Below are positions 36,959-49,015 of a DNA stretch of 64,000 nucleotides, piece by piece; positions within the stretch are counted from its first letter, which is position 1; every line of letters begins with the position of its first letter. The stretch is taken from positions 6,371,524-6,435,523 of the forward strand of contig CM034132.1 in the NCBI GenBank assembly GCA_019914995.1, given 5' to 3'. The DNA is from Acanthochlamys bracteata (taxonomy: Eukaryota > Streptophyta > Magnoliopsida > Pandanales > Velloziaceae). The notes below the pieces were generated by a model. It worked only from the letters and a program-made list of their open reading frames with translations, searched no databases and had not been told where the DNA came from. The translations under genes and the position numbers were made by a program.

Positions 36959-38146
36959 TAAGTTCATTGTGTGTTTCTTACTATTTATTAGTATTTTTTT
37001 ATTTCAGCTAGAGAAATCCTATAGTTAAGAACAAAGTTGACTGTTAAACGTTGGTTATAGTCTGCAGAATATTTAGTTGTACATCTATGTGTGTCTTTGA
37101 TGGTAGTGACTGGGTATCTACAGCCTTGCTGATATTTTATATGAATTGGCCATAGGATCCCTTATGCATTAATTGTCATTTATGCATGTCTTCTTAATGA
37201 TTGGAGTTTCCATATATGTCATGCCATAATTAGTTAGGAATATGCATATAACGTTATTAATGTGCTATCTGTATGCTGCTACTAGCATATATTATGTATC
37301 CAGTGCATCTAATGCATCTTTAAGTTCAGATTTGATGATTTCAAAACATATATATTTTTTGCTCTATGTTTCATAATAAAGCTATTTGCTTTCTACGTTG
37401 CAGGGATGGTGTTTCAAATAGCTAGCTAGGGTGCTTCTTATTTAACAGTAAGAGAGACAAACTTTCTTATTTATATTTAGCTCGGGTGCTTCTTATTTGT
37501 AAACTGTATGTTGAACTTAATTTTTTTCCCTAATCAAGACATTAACCTTAGGCATAATTTGCCTCTTAACTCACCTAGCTACTTGTCTGTAGAATTCTTA
37601 AGCAATTGACACCTTGTTTATATGTTAGCCACTCCCTAGCGCCTCAACTAGACTAAACAATGAAGCTACGCAAGTCTTGTTATATGGGATTGCCTGGCAT
37701 GATGGGTTTGATCTTATTCTGGTGGTCACTTGTGGATTAGAGATATGGATGTAATCATTTTTAGGCATCAGACAGAGTTACCTCTTTTCATATACTATAT
37801 ACTCTGAGTTTATTTTTTGTATGTTGAGCTGTTAGTGATTGGTACAACTTGAAACCTTCTTATTACTATGATCAAGAGGATTTGTTTAGTGTGCATGAGA
37901 TGATGATGCATGTATACTAAAGATTGGTGATCATTTGAGGAATATTGTTTTTTTTTTTTGCACCAATTTTCTTCACCTCTTATGATTTCTTAGAATTTGT
38001 CAGATCATACCTCATTTACAGATAATTCCTTCAAGTTTTAAGGTAACATATATTTTCACAAGGTTCACGGATGGCATGTTCAGTCCAAGGAGTAACATAC
38101 TGCTTTCCTCAAGTAATATGACTTCTTGATGACCGTTAACTTTTAG
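36959..38146. other. Non-coding sequence inside the second CACTA region
   Basis: No exon recognised. Long T-rich, intron-like DNA leads up to the first polymerase-epsilon-like exon. The last part (about 38050-38146) ends in a pyrimidine-rich acceptor (ttttag) and is probably intron of the captured gene. Confidence 0.4.
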
Positions 38147-39157
38147 GTGGAATATGTGGAAGGAGCAGAAGCTGGTGAAAAACTTCTGCAGAGGACATTG
38201 ATCGGCTATAGGTGACTAATCTTTTAATTTAGTTTTTCTTCGGACTTCATATTATTGAGCAACCTTTTTACAAGTGAAGATTGTTCAGAAATGTGTTACT
38301 TGCTCTACTTGCGCAATCCATCTGTCACTTTCCTGCTTCTTTACGCCACTAAAGAGATGTCCTAAATTGATTCAATCTATATTACTACATATTCTACCTT
38401 CTATATAATTAAGGAACTTCATACAGACGTAGACATCCTGGACCTGCTGTCGCTGTTGTAGAATGCCCCAACATTCAGACATTGAAATCAGGCGTACGCA
38501 TTTTGGATGATTTTTCATGCATCAGCATACATTGCAATGCTCGAGACAGCAAGTACCAGGTTATTTTGGCAATTTTTTCTGTCCAACTTTTTCAATGTAT
38601 GGAAAATTTACTTAACTGGGATGAGTTATTTATTTATTTTATTCTTTTGATGTTACTTGCTAATAACTTAGGCTCTTGGATGGCAAGTAACTGCTAAGAA
38701 AATTGGCATGCAACGAAGTGCAGCATCAACCCAATGGTTTATTGAAAGAGTATTACTTTCCAGATATGCTTATGTTATGCTTTTCATTCATGTCTAAATC
38801 TTTTTTAACTGTAATATCAATTATTTGTCTTTGTAATATGACATGTTTTTGTTAAACGGGTTCCATTGGGCAATTTTTAGCTTGATTGGCTTCTCTTTGC
38901 TGCTGATGTATTCCTGACTTGGGAGGCTTCTCCGATGATGAAACGTGCTTTGCTGATGAAGTAAGAAACTCATCTTTTAAGTTTATTAGGAGTAACAATG
39001 TCATTATACAAATTCTTATTTCACATCGTTTTACTTGTTTCTTTTTTCTTATATATGCTTCTACTAACAAGCTAGGACCTTGGGAAAATCATAACAAGTA
39101 AATCAGCCAACTCTGACATATCCAGTGGCATACAGGAGAGTAGCAGTAGAATTAAAG
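38147..39157 (+). pseudogene. POL2 (fragment): Captured fragment of DNA polymerase epsilon catalytic subunit gene
   Basis: Five exon-like blocks with GT-AG edges read as part of the C-terminal half of POLE1, the leading-strand polymerase subunit. They are 38147-38211 (VEYVEGAEAGEKLLQRTL), 38427-38559 (RRHPGPAVAVVECPNIQ, then SGVRILDDFSCISI), 38672-38773 (ALGWQVTAKKIGMQRSAAST...), 38860-38960 (VPLGNF, stop, LDWLLFAADVF, frameshift, PDLGGFSDDETCFADE) and 39107-39157 (PTLTYPVAYRRVAVELK). Phases agree across the first two junctions. Defects are a TAG for Glu, about 20 residues missing between ADVF and PDLGG, and a lost acceptor AG before 38860. Introns are retained, so the fragment came by DNA, not by reverse transcription. 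It is not a functional polymerase: no exonuclease or polymerase domain is present. Confidence 0.8.
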
Positions 39158-42100
39158 GTTAGAGCTCAATATTTGTGCTATTATTACAATATAGAAATAT
39201 GTGCATATTTACTCTTTTCATTAAAAAGTACTTAACAATTCCATATCAGCTAGCATCACGATGGCTTACAGGTCCTGCTTCTCCCTCCCTTCGTTGATTC
39301 ATTGATTGATCGATCAAGGCTTGATTTATACAACTTACGCCCTTTATTGATGTTTATTGGTCAATTATATTTTTGTTATATGCTTGTAATTTAGTTGATC
39401 CTATGAATTTGAGTCAGTAGTGATTTATAACCAGAAATTTGTCGGTGAGGATTGCAATTTGTTGGGTGTATGAGTAAATATGGAGTCTTTTGAGTTCGAA
39501 AGGCAAGAATCAAAGCTGGTCTTGTAAGACCGAGAGTGGTCTTTTTATTTAATTCTGATAATAGTTGGAGTGAAATAACCACCTAAGCTTTGTACTAGAT
39601 ACTCTAAAAGTGGTGCTTTTATAGAATTTCTATCGTGAGGAAGCTGGAAGGTCAAATTTGTTAAGTAACAGCTTTACGTCTTTGTCCACTGAAGTATGAA
39701 ATTGCATGTATAGTTAGTTGGATGGTGAACTTGGAAATAAGGTATCTTTTAATTATCTTGATGTTCTTGGGTATTCGGAGGATGCTTTAATGCTATAATT
39801 TGAGTTCACCAACTGACTCTCTGCTCCTTGCGTTAATGTTTCTTAGGTGACATGGAGCAAACGTCTTTAGTCATTTCAGAATCTTTGTCTTATTTGATGA
39901 AAAAAGTGGACAAAAAAACAAGAGATGTAAGACTTCTCCAGCGCACTATCGCAACACAAAATGTCAGTTAACACTTTCCTTTCAGTCACACATGTTCAAA
40001 GCTATGTACTTATTGACCTTGTTGTTCGCTTTTGCATTTGTAATGGCAGTTAATGTTTGGATACACTGTTGGAACATTGCAATTTGGTAAACAATGTTTA
40101 GCATGTTAGCCCTGAAATATAAAAAAGGGATTTAGATGTTAGTCATTTGGTCTTGCCAATGATATGTTCTATAAGCATGCATGCTTCAAGTAGGCTGTGC
40201 ACTAAAACCGTAGCCGTTCTTGGTTAACCTCTAATTGGTTTTTAAATAGGGACTAAATTGTTGTTTTTGCTTTTATAATATGAAACCTAATGGCAGAGAT
40301 ATCTTAATAAAGTCATGCTGATGCCAATAGAATTATTGGTGCTTGTGGTATAGTATTCATATATCTCAATTAGTATATGGGTCGAGTGCACACCTAATTT
40401 GAATTGAAGTGAATTTCCTGCAGTCCAATTAGGCGCTAATTGGACCTGATTAAGACTTTCTAAGACCATCTATTATCATTTTCTTTTATGCTCTTCTCAA
40501 TGCTGTTTTTGGAAGAGAGACTACAATTTTTAAAAGAGACAAGATTTCTATTAGCATGTAAGACAGAGTTTCTATTATTGTAATGCATTATTGCAATGTA
40601 TGGTGGCATGCCTCTTCTACTTCCCTTTTTCATGGCACTGGTGAATTATCTTATTATTGAATCGACATGTAAGTTGTTTTCTTGTTTCTACCCTATCTTG
40701 AGATGTATGGTAGTATTGTACAGAAGTACAGTATTCAGACTCATATATATGATACGGTTGTCTTGTCATGTGGTGATCATTTATCTTCTTGAAATACTTT
40801 AGGTATGCCAAACAGAGGCTAATTCCTTGTATGAGATGGACAGAGCACTTACTATGAGCTGCTGGTGTTTGTATTCCTGGTTCTTTAGCTATATAAAATT
40901 GAGTAACCTTTTGTTACTCCCATAGGAGGTTATCATTGCCATCATGGAAGCACAATCCCAAAAGTCTCGAGGATGTGGGGAATAAAATTTCTCTAGTCCA
41001 ACATTTTACTTATATCCTTTTTTAGTTTCTGTGCTGCTATGACTTGCATTGAGAGCTCTTTTGAATGGTGTTTCTTAAATAATTTACTGGTAGACCTTAA
41101 TTCTTGAATATGGTTGTTAATGCTTAGTTCGAATAGAGGGACATGTTATGCTTTTATAATTTCGTGTGAGGATACGTATTCTAAGATTTTTCTTAGCTTA
41201 TTGTATGTCCAAAAAAAATTTATCGTAACTTTGTAAATACTTACCGTCCAAAAACCGAAGCTTCAAGATTCCTGCATTTGCTATTTGCTGTTTCTCAGCC
41301 ACTCTACCACCCTGACATCAAGACAATCTTGTTAAATCTAGTCTAGATTTATTGCATAGAAAAAATTAGGACATAGGATCATGATACTGTAAATGAGAGG
41401 ATGTTCATGCTGTTATCTCCTTGAGCTGTTTTTGCTGTCTTAACTAGTGACTTTAAGTTAGCATCCAAAGACCAGTTGGATTGGTTGAGCTCAGGAGCAT
41501 GCGGAGGACCTTCATAAAGCTAGCTGGTCAGGCAAGCTTGAGCAGGGCCACCTCCAACTACAGATGCAGATAGTGCAAAGTGGATGTTCGTGGACCACTT
41601 GAACAGAGAAATTGGATCTGATTAAAGGATCAATGAATAGGAGTATTTTTATCAAGCTGTATATGTTGGCAGAGTGATTTTTCTCTAGGCTATCTTCTGC
41701 GCTTCTTGATTTGTTGGTATATGAGCAGCAAGCCTTCGAGTCTATATCATCATTGACCTGGATTGTTGTGTTCTTACCATCATGTATATTTGTTTCAGTG
41801 GTTTTTCAAGAGAATCACAGTGCTGCTATGTTTCTCGATGTTGTGTGATCTGTTCCTATTTTTTGCTAAGATGTGTTGAACTGGAAGCTTGTTTTGACTC
41901 AACCATCTTTATTGCATTTGTTTCATTTTCTCTAGTTAAAGTAGTTTAAGTCACCTAAAACAACAAGGGGATAACAGTCACAACTTCAATTGGGTGTTCA
42001 ATTCAGGTGAGAAGATTGGCATGAAGTATTACTTGCTTACAAATTTCAAAACATAGCTGAAGTTGTCTTGTGCAGTGATTTTTGTCTACATGTAAGGCTT

Positions 42101-42936
42101 CTCAAGGCTTTCAATTAGATTTCACTTCTCTGTGAAGATTGAGCAGTTTCGATGGTATGAAATTCGTCTTGTTTAGATATTACAACCTGGTTTAGAAAGA
42201 ACTCTTATGAGTATATAATATTTGCTTGTATTAATTTGGAATCATAAAATTTTTCTTTGCAACTAGGTGCTGGGAACAAACAGAGGCAACATCTTGCAAT
42301 TGATTGAGTGCAGAAAGTCTAAGCAAGGATGAGGCAAGCATCTAGTAGACTATAGGGTGAGAGTTTATACGCTGTTTACATATGGAACAATATCATAGTT
42401 GCCACGGCATTATCTTTCATCTGAAAGATGTTGCCTCTGGGAACAAACAGAGGCAACATCTTTCATCTTTCCTTTTCTGCTGCGTCTTTGATTATGCTAT
42501 CTACCAACATTGTGAATAGGACGATCGTAACTGCAGTTTTACATGTATATATTAACTTCCTTAAATGCAGATCAGCGGTGACTTAAGTGAGAAATTCACA
42601 AGATTGTGCATGATATACTTACTCATTTCAACGGATGGAAGAGGTTGAATGCAGATGGCAATGCATACATTGAACATGCAGCTAATCCTCGTGTGAATAA
42701 AGGAGACGCTGCGCTAGAATTTATAAAACCAAATGAAGAGCAACTATTCGAGTAATATTTATTTAAAAAACTATAAATGTATATTAAGCATTGGTTATAA
42801 TTTAAAAAATATTTGTTTAATTTAAATTCTTTTTTCATCAGTTGTTAAGTTTGTGTGTTAATGTGTTGTGGTGAATGGATACATATATAGTTGGTTTGAT
42901 ATAAAGTTTGGTGAAAGGATAGAATTAATTAGAAAT
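39158..42936. other. Non-coding and exon-like debris within the second CACTA region
   Basis: Three short exon-like pieces are visible, none of which I recognise. About 39847-39960 reads GDMEQTSLVISESLSYLMKK, then VDKKTRDVRLLQRTIATQN. About 40927-40980 reads EVIIAIMEAQSQKSRGCGE and stops. About 42591-42755 reads HKIVHDILTHFNGWKRLNAD...KPNEEQLFE and stops. The rest is T-rich intron-like DNA. An inverted repeat lies at 42422-42465. Whether this is captured host DNA, transposon introns or both cannot be settled by eye. Confidence 0.45.
42422..42465. repeat. Perfect 18 bp inverted repeat with 8-base loop
   Basis: The left arm is TGAAAGATGTTGCCTCTG (42422-42439) and the right arm is its exact reverse complement (42448-42465). 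The loop is ggaacaaa. The loop plus most of the right arm also occurs as a direct repeat about 170 bp upstream (about 42272-42295). Confidence 0.9.
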
Positions 42937-43463
42937 AGCAGTGAGCAGATCGGTAATTACCAACTACAAAAGCGGTCGAAAAATATATAGTAGAAATTAT
43001 CGACCGAAAAAATAGTCGGTATTTTCCGACTAACATAGCACTACAATACCAACCACTAGATAAGTCGGTAAATACCGACTAAAACGCCAGTCGGTAACTA
43101 CCGATTAAAGTGACAGTCAGTAAAAGCCGACTAACTTGTTAGTCGGTATGTACCGACTAATGATGCCAGTCGGTAAATAGCGACTAATGTCATAGTCAGT
43201 AAATATCGACTAACTTTTCGGTCAATAAATATCGACAGAAATTACCAGTCGGTAAATTTTTCGACTGTTAATGTAGTCGGTAAATTGCGACGGCATCTCT
43301 CCGTCGGTAATTTACTGTGCGATACCGATTATCTACTTGAGTTAGTCGGCAAATGATTTATCAACCTCGATTTGCCGAATGCATGCATTTCAGTCGGTAT
43401 TTGGCTTTACCGACTGAAATTGATGGTTTATGTCAGTCGGTGAAGCTGTCTAATGTAGTAGTG
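42937..43463. mobile_element. Right subterminal region and terminus of the second CACTA element
   Basis: A dense array of palindromic units of the form agtcggta-n-taccgact, spaced roughly 30-40 bp apart, runs from about 42950 to 43440. The element ends TAGTAGTG at 43463; its reverse complement is CACTACTACATTAGACAGC. The sequence immediately right (agttaggttgaag) belongs to a family-B LTR, which gives the insertion site. The TNP2 and second-gene order means this is the 3' end. The matching left terminus was not found. Confidence 0.85.
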
Positions 43464-43970
43464 AGTTAGGTTGAAGTCCTAACTAAAAATGAATTGTATT
43501 AAGTTCAGAACTCTACTTGTAAGGTATGAGTTCTAAGCTATAAGGGCGTGTTTCAAATTGGTGGACTCCAGTTTCTCCCGCCAGAATTGGAGTTTCACCA
43601 ATTTTTTATGTTTTAATTGCAAATTGAATTGGGAATTCGAGTTCCCAGTTGTACACAAATGGAACTTAAGTTCCACTACATTTCTCTTTTTGAATTCACT
43701 TCCAACCCACTTCAAGAATCAATTAAAACATAAACACTAAACTCCACTTTCAACTTATTTTTCAAGAAACTCCACTTTTTATTTTTCACTTTCACGAAAC
43801 TCAGTTACGGGCATTTGAAACACGCCCTAAATAAAAGTGCTTGGCACTCAATAGGTACAAAGAGTTATCTGTTTTCTATTTTCAAAACTTTCAACTATTC
43901 CCGTCTTGTTATATCTACTCTTACCTTGTTCGTTTTCTATTGTCGTCTTATTTCATGTTACTTCCTAATA
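43464..43970 (+). repeat. Family-B LTR fragment, split by a MITE
   Basis: 43464-43543 matches 20390-20471 of the family-B LTR (taggttgaagtccta...ggtatgagttctaa), and 43828-43970 continues it (taaataaaagtgcttggcac...). Its left half is missing: it is bounded on the left by the CACTA terminus. The other family-B LTR at 20239 serves as an empty-site reference for the MITE insertion. Confidence 0.75.
43544..43827. mobile_element. PIF/Harbinger-like MITE, copy 2
   Basis: A 284 bp element with ends GGGCGTGTTTCAAAT and, reverse complemented, GGGCGTGTTTCAAATGCCCG. It is flanked by TAA on both sides (43541-43543 and 43828-43830). The uninterrupted family-B LTR at about 20470 reads ctataaataag with a single taa, so the duplication is confirmed within this window. 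It is non-coding and belongs to the same family as 3451-3746. Confidence 0.9.
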
Positions 43971-45490
43971 GGTTTTTCCTGCCGTTCTTTATCAGTGAGC
44001 TTAGCATGTTGTCGCGGACATTGAGACGGTGCTTGACAAAGATTTTTAAATCTTAGTTTTGAGTTCTACTCTTTATTTCTTTTCAGATCTCATCAGTTGT
44101 TGTTAACTAGTAAATCCCCCACTTCAAAGCACATTGAAAAAACAAATGCCAGCATTTATATTTCTCTAACTTTAAGATTATTATAAGTTAATCTGTAATG
44201 TTTTTAAAGAAAAATTAAAGTAAGAAAAAGAAAAGAGAGAGAGAGTGAGAAAGAGAAAAGTTAACGTATACAGATGGCTTGATTGAGGCTTCTACTTGGG
44301 CTCTACACCTTTGACACCTATTGATCATTTTGCATGATTCCAAGCTTTTAAGAAACATCCATGCTCTTCATGTTGTCCTACACAATCCTCTCTCTTTCTC
44401 TTATTTTCAAGACTTCAACACCTCGTCCTTCGTTCCTTCTTCGTTATCTCTCTCTCTGCAGTAATATCTCATCTTTTCTTTGGTTGATGCTCTCTTTACC
44501 TGTCCTTGCTTGTAGCTCTTTTGAATTCTACAAATTTTGTAGTACTAGTTAGTTTTCTAGTTGTTTCTTGATTGATTCATCTTTTTGTTTCATTTCATGT
44601 ATTTATTGTGCAAAAGAAGAAGCAGCAGAAGAAACAAACCTTGCTGCCTAATGTTGATTTTCAACCCATACACAAGCTCTCTATGAGTTCGCACATGGTG
44701 TTTTGAAAGTTTGGCTTCACCCACCTAAGTACAGGGCTATGCCTTACAAAGACGGTCACCGATGCCGCGTAAAATTTGCCTTTTAATTTGCTCACACTGC
44801 TGCACAGCTTCGTCTTGTCCATCCTTCCTTATCTCTACCTTCGCCTTCTTTCGATTAACCGACTTCTATATAATGGGTTAGGCTTTGTTAACTACTCATG
44901 TGTCTCCGATAGTTTCAACGAGAACTTTCCTGCATAGAAGACGAAATTAAGCCGTAAGTTATTTTTTATTTTTAAGTAGCCCTAATTGACCCGAAGTCAA
45001 CTCAGAACTCGTTCGAGTCAAATCGAGTCAAATACATGTCCAATTATTTTAGACTTGGACCGGTTTTACTTTTGGATCAATGGTTTCCGAATTAATTCGA
45101 AGGGTCCGGTCCGAATTTAACAGATTGACCAGTCGAAAAACTATTTATAAAGAAATATCAATAATAATTAAAAAAAATTAACACATGGTCAACATATTGG
45201 ATCACAATTTTATCAACTAGATTCTGCTTGGTTGTCTAATTTGGCCCGACCGGGCATGAGAGAGTGGACATAGTCGATCTGTATTTATATCTCTATACAA
45301 TATATGAGGCTAAACAAATTTATATATTTGCTTAATGTAACATATTAAAATATCTAACTAACTAAGACAAAAGATTGGCGATTCGAAATTTTCAAGTCAT
45401 GATCTTCGGCAACTTAAGTAAAATATAAATTTATAATTCTATAGAAGAGTGTAGGTTATTTAAACTAAAATACATATTTATTTAAATAAA
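43971..45490. other. Intergenic sequence, no supported gene
   Basis: Contains a (GA)n stretch near 44230-44260 and a CT-rich run near 44390-44460. A minus-or-plus assignment of genes is not possible: the frames at 44361-44552 and around 44640-44770 are short and unmatched. At 44985-45160 there is a segment rich in 'gaccggt', 'ccggtccgaat' and 'gagtcaaatcgagtcaaat', resembling the subterminal parts of the hAT-like elements near 61.1 and 63.5 kb. It may be a fragment of one. Confidence 0.4.
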
Positions 45491-46316
45491 ATGTGTTGGT
45501 CAAACCTGCACAACCAACTCAAGAGGGGAGGGGTGAATTGAGTTGGTAGCTAAAAATTTTAATCCAGTATTCGTATATAAACAGAGCTGATTTCCTACAA
45601 TATAGCAAAGAGATAGTCGATCAACGTAAATGATTCTCTCTGCTTGACGCTTCTCTTTTAGTTTAAGTGCAAGCAATATAAAAAATTATTCAAAACACAA
45701 ACACACGTATTTACGTGGTTCGCAAAATGAATTTGCCTACGCCCACGCCACTCTTTGTCAAGAGTGAATTCTACTAATTCTTATCAAGTTGCTCCAATAC
45801 CAAGTAATGTGTTTAGCCAAACACCATTACTTTAACCGGTTCTCTCTTCAAGATAAACCACCTACAGCCTACTAGACTCACAAGTCTCTCCGGCTGCTAA
45901 GACACAAGCCTTACCCAAGGCCTTGTGTAAAGTACGTAGCTCCTTACAAGATTAGCACAACTGAGAAGGCTTAACCAAGCCCTTCTCAACGAGTATGTTT
46001 GTTACAAACAATTTTCAAGCACTGGATCTCTCTCACTGGATTGAATTTAAACTTAGTAAAGCAAAGAGAGGATCAAAGAAATGCCAAAGATATATCTAGA
46101 TAAAGCTCAGGCAGTGAGGTTGTGGGAGAGATGTTTCTTCTTTATGTAAGCTTTTTCTTATGTATGTGGCTCTGTTTTTCTTTTGCTCTGTAGTGTCTCT
46201 CACCTGATTTATTTTTCTCTTCTTCTCCCTCTTATATTTTCTGTTCTCTGGCTGTTGAAATTTCTAATCTTCTAACGGTAGGAAATTTTCCCGTTGTCTC
46301 CCTTGTGCGCCTGCTA
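45491..46316. repeat. Probable LTR-type remnant
   Basis: It starts TGTTGGTCAAACC and could end at ...GCCTGCTACA (TG...CA). Inside are phrases common in plant retroelement LTRs, 'aagaggggaggggtgaattg' and 'tatttacgtggttcgcaaaa'. No primer site, partner LTR or clean target duplication was found, so the limits are tentative and the class uncertain. Confidence 0.4.
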
Positions 46317-48153
46317 CAATGTTGTCACTTTGCTCTTCTACACTGCTGCCAATCGGGTTCCATCAATTAGGTCTTCAACAGTTGGATCTTTCTTTTATAA
46401 CAATAAATGGGCTTGTCGGTGATTTCAATTTCTCCCGCGTGTGCTCCCCTTCTTTGCTCTTTCTGGTGGCGTTTAGTATGGAGACGATGAACCAATCTGT
46501 GACTGGAATACATCAAGCTCAAATTCGAATTTTTCGTCAGAATTCATAGATCAGTCATGTGAAGTTCTGTTGGATGTTCAATTTGATTGCTGTGGATCGC
46601 AATATATAAATTTGTTTTGCAGCAGTGACGAATGCTAGTGATTTGAAGTGTATTATCATTTGGATGTTCCAAAGAAAAATCAACTCGATATGCAAAGAAA
46701 AGAATGCTTAGATTTCATCTTGTGAATCTTGTAAGAAGGCTCTATATGGAGTGTTCTTCACAAACTTCATTTATCTGAATCATTTTGTATAGTTGCTCCA
46801 TATAGTAGGTTATTGTGATGTATCGTCCGCAGCACTATGGTGGATCAGTGTATGTATACTCTTTGTAATCGGATCCTAGGCTTTTAATGAAAATCGATAT
46901 TCAATTTTGAATTCGCATGCCGACAAACCGGTTTGATGACACTTTAGCATTGTGTTCTTGACATTCATTTGTCGTGATTTGTTACTGAACTTGATGTGAA
47001 ATGACAATGGATATGATGTTCTATATGTCCTCAAAATTGGCTTCAAACGAATGAGAAAATTTTGATCAAACTTCATCCAAAGTTGACTCACTATTGTCCG
47101 ATTTTTCTCGCAATGTATGTTTTCTTAATTTCTTCCGATCTTTCACGAATTTTCCAAAGTTGTGTAGATCATAATTTGATAAACTCTTTAGCCAAGATTG
47201 TTGTATGCATGTTGTTCTAGCTCTGGTAAAAATATCTTCCTCAAACTCAATTTGCATCACGATCGAATCGCCTCTCAAATTTACAACTTGATCATTTTCA
47301 CTCGGTTCGTGATCGCCAGTAATCTAGTCTACCGTTCTTGTGAGACTTCTCTCGCTCGCTCTCTCTCCCGCGCTCTCGCTCACTGTCCAACACTTATTGA
47401 TTTTCATCTTGCGTCCGAAGTAGAGTTTCCTATAAAGCAGCTGGCTGGACTATAACTATTTATTTGCAAGAATTTATACTTTCAATTCTGCATAGCTTAG
47501 TTTAAATCATTAGTCCATCTAATTCATAAACTATAATTCTTAATATTTGTTATCATCAAAATCAGTCTTGATATTCCAACAAAATGTTTTATCTTTTAAA
47601 AATTAAGAGCAAAATTGATGATTCAAAAATTCCAACCAATACTCTTTCCCAATTTTTATATAGCATAGATTATTATTCTCATGAAGAAGTAATTAATTTA
47701 TACTAACATAATTATCTAACTAATGAAGAAGTATTAGATCTTCTAACATAATTATCTAACTAATTAATTCAAAAATTCCAACCAATAATGAAGAAATACT
47801 AGATCTTTTAACTAAGTAAGGACAAAATCAATGATTCAAATTTTGCAACCTAATACTCTTCCCTAATTTTTAATATAGTATAAATTAAAATCACAACATA
47901 TAATAAAACAAATTAATTCTTTAACTTATTAAGAACAAAACATCGGTGATCCAAGATTTCAGTACATTATCTTCCCCCGCTTTAATATAGTGTAGATTAT
48001 AATTTCAAAAAAGTTATGATTTGTTTGAAGTCACTTATCAAATACTTTTCATTTAAAAAAAAAAATTTATATTTTCAATAAATTTTGTACAGTATTTCAT
48101 ATATTCTTTTTAAAATTTGGAAAGCAAAATTTTTGATATCGTCTTGTTACGAT
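46317..48153. other. Intergenic sequence, no supported gene
   Basis: The open frames here are short (70-85 residues) and unmatched. A C/T-rich run with alternating ctcgctc lies near 47345-47390. From 47460 on, the sequence is AT-rich with a loosely repeated phrase (ctaactaa...gaagaagta...agatcttctaacataatta) at about 47660-47810. Confidence 0.45.
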
Positions 48154-48600
48154 GACAAGGGCAGCGAGCACACCACATTGGAGCCACAATTGCAAGGTAA
48201 GCGAGGCACACGTAGTAAGCTAAAACCGCACACTTGCGTTGCTTGCAACTACTGCTAAGGACAATTACGAGATGCATAGATAGAGGCTCTAAGAGGAATA
48301 GTCCAAATAGGAGTATTGTAGTTTCATTATAATTATGTATCTTAGTTTAATTAGAATACCAATAGGTGTTAGTTACGTGTTTTTAGTTCAAGTGAAAATC
48401 TAGTAAATTAAGCAACTTAGTTGCTCTTAGATGATTAGTATAAATACATCATGTATGGGTTAGCTTGTGATATGTTGAATTGAGTATTTGTTATTTTAAG
48501 TTCTCTCTTCTGAGATCTTATTTAGCTTTTCCACATATCTTATTCTTCTTTTTGTGCTTGTATCTTGCGTTCAAGTTATAGTGCCGTTGTGATCATCACA
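48154..48600 (+). repeat. LTR-like repeat, family A, copy 1
   Basis: It starts TGACAAGGGCAGCG and ends ...GATCATCACA. It is followed by 'tttggta', the remnant of a primer-site-like phrase, and then directly by the family-B LTR. It shares its whole length with 49016-49457, including 'gtccaaataggagtattgta' and 'agttatagtgcc'. Confidence 0.65.
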
Positions 48601-48609
48601 TTTGGTAAA

Positions 48610-48949
48610 TGTTATAATTTTGTATAAGAGTCAAATTAGTTAGAGTTTAAGTTTACTTAGAAAGTTTGAGTTTCATTAGAAAATTATTATTTATTTCTTG
48701 CTAGGTATTAAGTGTTCCAATTGGATTGAAGTCATAACTGAAGAAGAATTGTATTATCCTTAGAACTCTTTCTATAATGTATGAATTCTAATTATAATAA
48801 GAGGTTCAACACTTCATATAATGATTAAAAAATATATTCAATTTTATTTACTTTTCTTTATCTTTTTCTAATTCATCTATATCTCACATTACTCTATCTA
48901 TTTCTCGTCTTGTTCGTCTTTTACTCTCGTCTTGTTTTTTGTTATTTCA
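48610..48949 (+). repeat. Family-B LTR inserted between two family-A copies
   Basis: It runs from TGTTATAATTTTG to ...GTTATTTCA (340 bp), followed by a perfect TGGTATCAGAGCC primer site at 48957-48969. It is similar to the LTR at 20239-20606 but better preserved at the primer site. Only about 45 bp of interior follows before the next family-A copy begins, so the element is reduced to one LTR plus its primer site. Confidence 0.65.
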
Positions 48950-49015
48950 TAATAATTGGTATCAGAGCCAGATTTGACGAATCAATCTGACTTAAAGACA
49001 GATTAATTTTTGGAT

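Noticed and set aside
47198..47455. 85-residue frame rich in Ser, Leu and Arg
   Set aside because: The composition derives from a ctcgctc run; no recognisable domain.
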